A stretch of 64,000 nt of DNA from Hansfordia pulvinata (lineage: Eukaryota; Ascomycota; Sordariomycetes; Xylariales): NCBI GenBank assembly GCA_006538405.1, contig BJKQ01000006.1:2751001-2815000 (forward strand). The letters are read 5' to 3'. The stretch's first letter is position 1, and each line of letters opens with the position of its first letter. Shown here piece by piece: positions 57,287 to 64,000 of the stretch. The notes under the pieces were generated by a model. That model did no database searches. It was given only the letters and a program-made list of their open reading frames with translations, and was not told where the DNA came from. A program made the translations under genes and the position numbers.

Positions 57287-59173
57287 TCACCCTTTGCAGA
57301 TGCTCTGGCCCAGCTTCTCCAAGTGAACCAGGTGGCCCCTCTTCGTCCGCACCCAGCACGCGTACAGCACCCAGCTCATCATCACCGACCCCAGACTCGC
57401 CAGGGCCAGATACCTGTACTGCTCCATGCGAGGGAACGCCATGGCCGTACCCGCGCCCACCAGCTCGAACACGTTGATGATCGAGTTCTCCGCTCCCGCA
57501 AAGGCTGACCGCTGGTCCACCGCCACTGACGTCTGCGTCAGCTGCTGCGTCGTCAGGTCGAAAACCCACACGCCCAGCCTCGAGAAGGCCAGAAAGCCAA
57601 ACAGCACCAAGCTCCACTGCAGCGGAAGCGAGCCGCCGCCAAGCGCGTCGCCCACTCCAGAAAAGCCCTGCTGATCAACGGACCCTCCCGCCGAAGAGAT
57701 CTTCCACAAAGCATACACCACAGGGATCTAAGAGACAAGTGGTCAGTTCTCCGTATCGACGAACCCCTTGTGAGGGAGATGGCGAGGGAGAGAGAGAGAG
57801 AGAGAGAGGGACTCGCGCTCTTACCGTGTTGAGAGCTTGCCAGGTGACGCCCCACAAGCCAAAGCGTTGCAGACCTGCCATGGTCTGTTGGGATTCTTGT
57901 ACTTGCTCGTCGTCCTCCCTCTCGTTGTCTTGCAAGAGATCCACAGTCTCGTCAGCAAGCCCCCGCGGTCGCCGAGAGCTGGTGCGAGCCAGGTAGGCTA
58001 TGCCGCGGGGCGCGATGATGGTGCTGGTGATTTCGAACACGGAGCCGAGGCCTCGCGCAATCGTGATGATGTTCAGGGAATAGCCGACGTTGATCAGGTA
58101 TGTGATGAAGGTCGCCCGCCAGGTCAGCATGTTGAAGTGCAGGAGAGCCAAAGCCAACGATGGCACCCAAACCGAAGTGCTAAAGTACATCTCGAAAGCC
58201 CCCAGGTGCTGGCGGATTCGTCCGCCCCAGGATCTCGGCTGCGCGTCCGCCCCGGCATCCATCTCTGGCGAAGAAGGGATAGTCTTGGGGGCCTGCAAAG
58301 GCGGGTTGCTGCTCCAGACCCTCTGGGCCGAAATCAACTCAATAGGCAAGCTGACAAGGCTCACCCCGGCCGTGAAGAGAACCCCGATGCGGACCGAGTC
58401 GACCGACGAGATGATGATGGAGATCAAGATAGGGGCAAAAAGCTTGCAGCCCAAATCGATCCTTCTCATGACGGCGTTCAGATGCGCCAGGTCGTAAGGC
58501 TGGCCGCTCGGGGCGGCCACCGTGACAACCCAGTCCCGCTCCATGGATATGAGATTGCCAGAAGCGCTGAGGCGCTCGACGATGCCGCATACCACCGCCA
58601 GAGCAAAGCCGAACCCCCTGAGCACGTGGTTCTGCGGCAGGGTGAACACGCTGTCCGCCCCGACGAGGTCCTCCTGGCTCAAGATCCAAAGCCAGAACAG
58701 CGAGCCGAGCATCACGGAGCCGCGGTTGCAAACAATCGTCGAGAGCAAGGTCCGCAGCCTGCTTGGGGATCGCTCAACCCACTGGCCGATGGAGCTCGAG
58801 AAGAGAATCATGACAAAGTAGATGAGGATCATGCTGCCGAGACACGACGGTTAACTACACTCGATCCCCAAGGGGCCTTGTTTACCTTGCTTACCGGCCG
58901 GCAGCGGCGACAAGCGTGTCGGGGTATGCCGCCGCTGTGAAGAGCACCTGTGACGTGTGAGCATAGCGCAGGCCTCGCACAGAGACGAGCGAGACTGATA
59001 GGGGCCGCGGGCAGACAAACCGCAGCGAATTCGTACCCACGCGCATTCCATGTCGAGAAGGCGTGGCTGATGTAGAGGTTCCAGGCATGTGGCCGGTTTA
59101 TCGTTGGCTGCGGACTGGCTGGCGGTGCGAGCCCATTGTCACCCTGTTCGCCTTCGTGCTGCGATTCGCTCAT
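57287..59173 (-). CDS. Ferroportin-family transporter (solute carrier family 40)
   Basis: Exons 59173-59021, 58947-58895, 58833-57825 and 57727-57287 encode 551 aa; an upstream in-frame ATG at 59209 would add 12 residues. After a short soluble N-terminus come LYISHAFSTWNARGYEFAA, MILIYFVMILFSSSIGQWVE and many further hydrophobic helices. Family-type landmarks include CGIVERLSASGNLISMERDW, LNAVMRRIDLGCKLFAPILI and SVAVDQRSAFAGAENSIINV, which match the ferroportin pattern of a conserved Asp/Arg pair in helix 1 and an early MRRIDL helix. Ferroportins export Fe2+ across the plasma membrane in animals; fungal members are poorly characterised and may act at the vacuole or plasma membrane. Intron 3 (97 nt) contains a GA/CT repeat. 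No frameshift. The zinc-cluster gene lies upstream on the same strand, 586 bp away. Confidence 0.85.
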
Positions 59174-59759
59174 GTCGACTCTGGATGTCCTCTGTAGATG
59201 GCTTTCCACACGGGCAGGAGGGGAACCAGGAATTCTTGACGAGACAGTTGCAACTATCGTCGTCTTTCAGGGCAGGGTGAGGTTTGTGATTGGTTTTCTT
59301 TTTAGCATTTTTGCTGGCCGCGTGCCGGCTTTTCGCGAGGCTGATCGGCACGGTAGTGATTGACAGGTCGACCTTGATGGTGGCGACAGTCGAACCACTC
59401 GGCAACGAGTCACCCGGCCGAGTGCGGAGCTGTGTGGAGGTCCGCGGACTCCGAGCCGAACTGGTGGTGGTGACTGCGTGGCGTGTGCTGCGGTGGTTGT
59501 TTGCTGTCGAGGCGTACGAGTACGAGTACTTGTAGTACGGGTCTTTCCTGCTACCGGCGCCGCGCTGGATTTCTTCGAACGAGGTTGGTAACATGGTGAT
59601 GATAGTCGAGTCTTCGCCTCCTGCCGATAACTGCAGCATGCATCCGGTACACCCCGTATGATATTTGCTCCTCGCTGCGGTCCTGGTTGGGCTTGTCCCT
59701 CGTACCTCTTAGACAACGCCGTGACACAAAGACGATGGCCCTCCAAGCCGATTCCCGCA
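59174..59759. promoter_or_regulatory. Promoter region of the ferroportin-family gene
   Basis: 586 bp between the transporter start and the stop of the zinc-cluster gene. It contains two tandem TACGAGTA copies at 59515-59528, about 340 bp before the transporter ATG. Confidence 0.5.
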
Positions 59760-62700
59760 CTACATGTCGACAAACTCAAACGTGTCCTGCTCCAAAAGCC
59801 CCATCATCTGCTGGTTTCCATAGAACCAATCTCCCAGCATGGCCCCGTTCTGAGGCATCGACATCGTCTGCCCGTCGATTACATGAGGGAACCCCCCTCA
59901 GAAAGCCCCGCGACCGTACCAGGCGTGGCATGGGCCATCTCAAATTCCGCGTTTCCCAGACCCAATGCCTGAATGTACGTGTCAAACTCCTTTTGGACCT
60001 GTACTTGGGCTGTGGATGACTTGCTCTCGACGTATTTCTGTGCCACACTGTGCAGCACCTGGAACAAATTATGCAATCGAGCAAGCGCCTCGCATGTTTT
60101 CGTCGACGCCTCAAGCGACGCCACGTGGGCGCCCAATCTGTGCAAGTCTGCCTCGTCGGACGTCTTCATCGCATGGCAGAAAATGACAATGAACGGCACA
60201 AAGGGCACGTAGAGAATCGACCTACGTCTCGTCAGCTTGGACCAAGCCCACTAGTAACGCGTCTTGCGACTCACCAATGCAGGTAGATGAACATCATATC
60301 GGTTTCAGCGGGGATGGCTGTCATGACTGCTTGATGATGATCCAACGTCGAGCGCGCCGTCTCAATGCACTCCTGTGAGAAAATCGATGGCGAGTCGGCC
60401 GGCACAGGCATGGCCCGATAGATGAGAGTCAACGTAGCAAGCTGGACCACCTCATTTGCTAATTGCGGGGGTGGGGGGGGGTAAGCCTTTGACCCTCAGC
60501 ACAATCGAGGCTCCGCGAGCCTATACTAGAAGGAATGCTTACTCAAGAATGCCACTGATGCCAACGACAAAGGCACAACCTGCTAGATATCAGACAAATC
60601 CCCGAGCTGTCTCTGCGCCACTTCGTGGGTAGCACCTACAGGATTTTCAGGCGGCTTTCGCATCACACTGAGAAGCTCATTAGCCAAAGCCCTAGAACGC
60701 TCCGCTCGATAGCTATCCGGTTGCCTCAACGCATAAGGGCTGTACAGCTGTTCGTAGGTCCGGCCCTGAATGGCTGCCACGCGCACCCAATATTTGTTCG
60801 CTATGTTGTAGTACTCCTCGATACTACCGTCATAGAGGCCAATAGTGTCGTCTGATGGCAGAGGAAGATCAATGTCGTAATCCTGAATCCCCGAGTGGCG
60901 GCCTAAGCGAAGAGACAGGCCCTTTTCCAGTACGTAAAGTGTCCAGAAGATCATTCCTCGCTCGCGTCGCGTCTCGGGTTTGCATTTCTCCATGTGGTGT
61001 CTTCGGTGGTATCCGAGGTTGTGACAGATGTTCAGAGCGCTGGATATATAAGTCCAAGCCAGGGTGGCTTTTGAAAGCTCAATGACGTATATTGCCTGTG
61101 GAAATGGTCAGAAGATTTTGGGGAGTGCCGGAGCGCAGATGGCCAACTTACAGCTGCTGCTAAAGCCAAGACCCATTCATAGTCGTGGGCCATGTGATAT
61201 CGCATTTGGGACAGCGCCGTTTCCACGTTGATACGGCACACATCCGACTCTTGAGCAAGGACTTCAGATCTCAGCATGTCACCGAGATTTACACCCCCAG
61301 ACAGTTCTTCTAGGGCCGCAAACAACCAATAGAAACCTAGGTGAACAAAAATGTATTCGGCTTCAGAGTACTCGGCCGAGAACAGCACACTGATTGCATA
61401 ATTGGTGAAGCGTTCTTGAGTGATAATCCCAGAAAGCCACTGGAACTCAATTTCGGGGTGCTCTGGTTCCATATGGGCTGTCAGACACGATTTTCCGAGA
61501 TGTGATGATGGGGAGGGAAGCTGCATTGGGATCACACCTTTGGCTGCTTTTAGGCTTGCCATAGCTAGCTGGGAGTTGATTTTTGGGCGGCTTGCGTTTG
61601 CGCCGAGGTGCTCTGATCTGGCGGATGGAAAGGTCATGTCTGTGTGGGACTTTTGGCTTTGAGCAGTCACCATTTGACGAAGGGCTGTAAGGGTGTCTTC
61701 TACCTCGACAGTGATAGCCGGGGTAGGAGCTGATTTCAACTGGATCGCCATCGTCAGCTTCCTTCTCGCCCTCCAGTGCTTGCATAGTCGTTCTCCTCTT
61801 CTGTGGGCCTTTATCGCTACGAAAGGGGCTCCTTACTGTCTTTTCGATAAAGTCACTAGCAAAGCCTGTGTGGGCGGCCATGGAAGACTCGCCTTCAAAC
61901 GGTGCGCTGTCCGCGTTGGAGTGGGGTCCTGGCGATTGCTGGCTCTGCACAGAGCTGGTGCCCGGGGTGTTGGATATCCTCCGGAAGTCAGAGCTCGCTT
62001 TTCTGCCAGCTGAGCTGCTCTCATCCTTGGGCGGCGTCGCGGAGGACGCGGTCGACTGGCCAGACACGGAGCTGATGGGCTTATCGAGTGATGCATTGCG
62101 AAGAAGCCCGATCACCTGGGAGAGGCGCTCCTCTATCCGATCAATCTTTCGCTCGCTGGGGGTGCGGTCAGTCCTGCTCACCAGGACGCCATCATCGAAT
62201 GGGGGCTTCAGAGGGAGCAGGGGACCAACTATTGGGCAGATATCAGAACACGCTGGCGCTTGGGCCTGGCACTCTGATTGATGGTGTAGGTGCAGTGGGC
62301 TTGACCTCGAAGACAATTGGAACAAGGATCCTCACGATCACAGCCGACCTAATGGCCCACACGGGTCAGCTCCAGAAAGTTCGCGTGCTGATAAGGCCGG
62401 AGAGGGGTAGACTATATTGGAAACTGACCTTCTTGGATCGGCATTGATCGCACTGCAGGTCATGTCAGTAAAGTACCGATATCTTCCCATGGCTCCCAAG
62501 TGCAAGGCAAGGCGAGGCCAGTGGGATTCGAGGCGCGCGAAGATCTGTGGGCAGCTTCTCAAAATGCAAAATTCTTTGATTCGGAGACCGGCAGTGTCGA
62601 CAGATGAGATCTGTGCAATATTGATCCAATGGGAAGCTGAACCCTGGATTACCTGGCAAATTTACATCGCGATCGATTGGGGAAGCGTGGGCAGCTGGAA

Positions 62701-63480
62701 TGTTTGGTGCAGATAATTCGAGAGCGCAAGAGCCCAAGAAGACTTCCGCAGCGTTCCCTTCGTGTCATTGCCCGCAACGATCCATACCGGGTACATGAGA
62801 TGGATCATGCAGGTACCACCTACATCTACCGAACCTTGCACATGTGAGGTGTGTACCCGATACATGTACCTTTGAATGGGACGTCTCGCGAATGGAAAGG
62901 CGCGAGAAGAGGGTGTCTTCTTCGATGGCAGGGGCAAAGGCATCTGGGCTTCTGAGGGCAGGAGCTGCCGTGCCGGAATTGCGAAACGCCGGGGTACTCA
63001 GGGCAGAGCCGGCAGATGCAGGCTGAAGAAGAGTGGCAGGCAGGTGCGAGAGCGTCTGAAGACGGTCCGACCGGCGGAAGCTCGAGATGAGGACTGCTTC
63101 CGTCTCATCTCCATGGATGGATCACAGAAGCTCTCCGTCCTGCCCTCATCTGCCCAGCCTCACGTCCCCATGATGCCCTCGGATGTCGTCCATCGACACC
63201 GCCATCGACACCGCCATCAGCACTGCCGTCGACACCGCCAGCGTCCCTTCGTTTCTCCGTCCCTGTTCAACGACGATGGCTGCGAAAGCACACACTTGCA
63301 AAAAGCCACTGGGATGAGAACAAAATAGCAACTTACAGCCCGCCGGTTCGCGCCCGTCTCCTGGCCTTGTCCAGGTGCGCCGCCAGCTTCATACTGCGCA
63401 CCATCGTCGTCGTCGTTGTGCAGATATTGGTGGTCCATGTCGTCATCCCTGCCGCCTTCTCCAGCTGCACCCAGGTCCAT
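59760..63480 (-). CDS. Zn(II)2Cys6 transcription factor with Fungal_trans-type domain, two apparent frameshifts
   Basis: Eight exons: 63480-63337, 62452-62429, 62348-61837, 61739-61152, 61095-60640, 60579-60543, 60458-60275 and 60221-59760, about 802 aa. The zinc cluster is assembled from three exons: NRRA, then the 24-nt microexon CDQCRSKK, then VGCDREDPCSNCLRGQAHC, giving C-x2-C-x6-C-x5-C-x2-C-x6-C. A short coiled coil follows (RKIDRIEERLSQVIGLLRN). The middle carries a Fungal_trans-like domain: HNLGYHRRHHMEKCKPETRR and RGMIFWTLYVLEKGLSLRLG, then SGIQDYDIDLPLP. One frame break is at CCC (plus 62234-62236), between KRQRVLISA and VGPLLPLKPPFDDG. The other is at the C6 run 59892-59897, before PHVIDGQTMSMPQNGAMLGD; the true end is FEFVDM at 59760, not the TAA at 59879. 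Intron 1 is 884 nt, very long for this genome. Target unknown. Confidence 0.82.
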
Positions 63481-64000
63481 TGCGGGCGTTTGGGCACAGG
63501 TGAGAAACGGGGGGTAGGAATTCGGGGCTCCGCGGACTGCGGGTGCCCAGCGGCGCACTCGAGCTGGCGACTGACACTTTTGTTTGTTAGTGCGGCTCGG
63601 TCCCGTCTCCGCCAGCGTTCGTCACGGCTCGGCGCCCCTTGTGATTGGCTCGGTAGGCTGCACAAAAGACCGCGCAGCCGGATCCAGTGGCACAGGGCGA
63701 AGTGGAAGTGAGGAGGCCAGCCAGGGTCTGGTCTTGGTCTTTGTGTCTTGCGTTGGGCTGTCGGGGGCTCAGGCTGCCTTCGATATATGAAGGCTTGCTC
63801 GGCAGCCGGCTCGCTCGCTCCAGCCCTGCACCCGCGACTCGGACGCCGCTGCTCTCGGGTCCCGTGTCCACTTTTCCCCCTAAGCACTGCCCACTACCAA
63901 CGGCCCTACCGTCATGTACTCGTACTACGCATGCCTGTAATTGACCCGCAAATCGGCGTCTGGCCGGGACTCGCCTTGTCACGCCGTGGGGAGATCTTGG
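63481..64000. other. Upstream region of the zinc-cluster gene
   Basis: 520 bp to the window edge. No gene seen; one TACTCGTA at 63917-63924. Confidence 0.5.

Noticed and set aside
59879..59881. TAA at 59879 as the end of the second zinc-cluster gene
   Set aside because: It follows the C6 run by ten bases; adding one base there opens a coherent tail that ends FEFVDM at 59760.
15142..62236. Programmed ribosomal frameshifting as the cause of the frame breaks
   Set aside because: The nine sites share no slippery heptamer, stall structure or position in the gene, lie in unrelated genes, and all need the same one-base addition; under-called runs explain them more simply.
62900..63100. Cys-containing minus-strand stretch (ACHSSSACICRLC) as the missing part of the zinc cluster
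   Set aside because: Its spacing does not match a zinc cluster; the exon ending NRRA joins the CDQCRSKK microexon in phase with a complete motif.

Overview
This window is nuclear DNA from a filamentous ascomycete. The genes have short introns, mostly 56-98 nt, with GTAAGT-like donors and CTGAC/CTAAC-like branch points. There are two Zn(II)2Cys6 regulators and a full-length fungal Cch1 calcium channel, and the mL53 and pyrophosphatase proteins resemble those of Sordariomycetes. GC-rich coding DNA and long intergenic gaps fit Sordariomycetes, probably Hypocreales; that last step is inference. I recognise no tRNA, rRNA, CRISPR array or intact transposon.

Layout, left to right. The window opens inside a minus-strand conserved fungal gene (1-1430). 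A 9.4-kb stretch without a supportable gene follows. Then come RTG2 (10832-12948, +), a Zn2Cys6 regulator (13261-15344, -), a cysteine-rich secreted protein (19442-20233, +), an HtrL/YibB-family protein (20618-21982, -) and a hypothetical gene (23708-24623, +). A housekeeping cluster follows: inorganic pyrophosphatase (26535-27650, +), mitoribosomal protein mL53 (27917-28289, -) and the SNARE Sec20 (29038-30436, +). Next are an HMG-box regulator of the Ste11/FMF-1 type (31014-33492, -), a DDT/WHIM plus PHD chromatin protein (39731-42279, -) and the Cch1 channel (46103-52642, +). Two low-complexity hypothetical genes (53253-53714 and 54968-55813, -), a ferroportin-family transporter (57287-59173, -) and a second Zn2Cys6 regulator (59760-63480, -) close the window.

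There is no operon logic. The genes are individually transcribed, with convergent pairs (RTG2/regulator, secreted protein/HtrL, pyrophosphatase/mL53, Sec20/HMG) and one compact divergent pair (mL53/Sec20). Several products serve mitochondria, secretion or ion transport: retrograde signalling, mitoribosome, Golgi-ER SNARE, Ca2+ entry and metal export.

Two patterns stand out. First, seven of these genes, including the normally essential pyrophosphatase, carry nine apparent frameshifts. Every one is repaired by adding exactly one base, typically at a C/G run. This looks like systematic homopolymer under-calling in the assembly, and it is why simple ORF reading breaks these genes. Second, the octamer TACGAGTA (either strand) occurs at least 32 times, all between genes and several times as inverted pairs, where about two are expected by chance.
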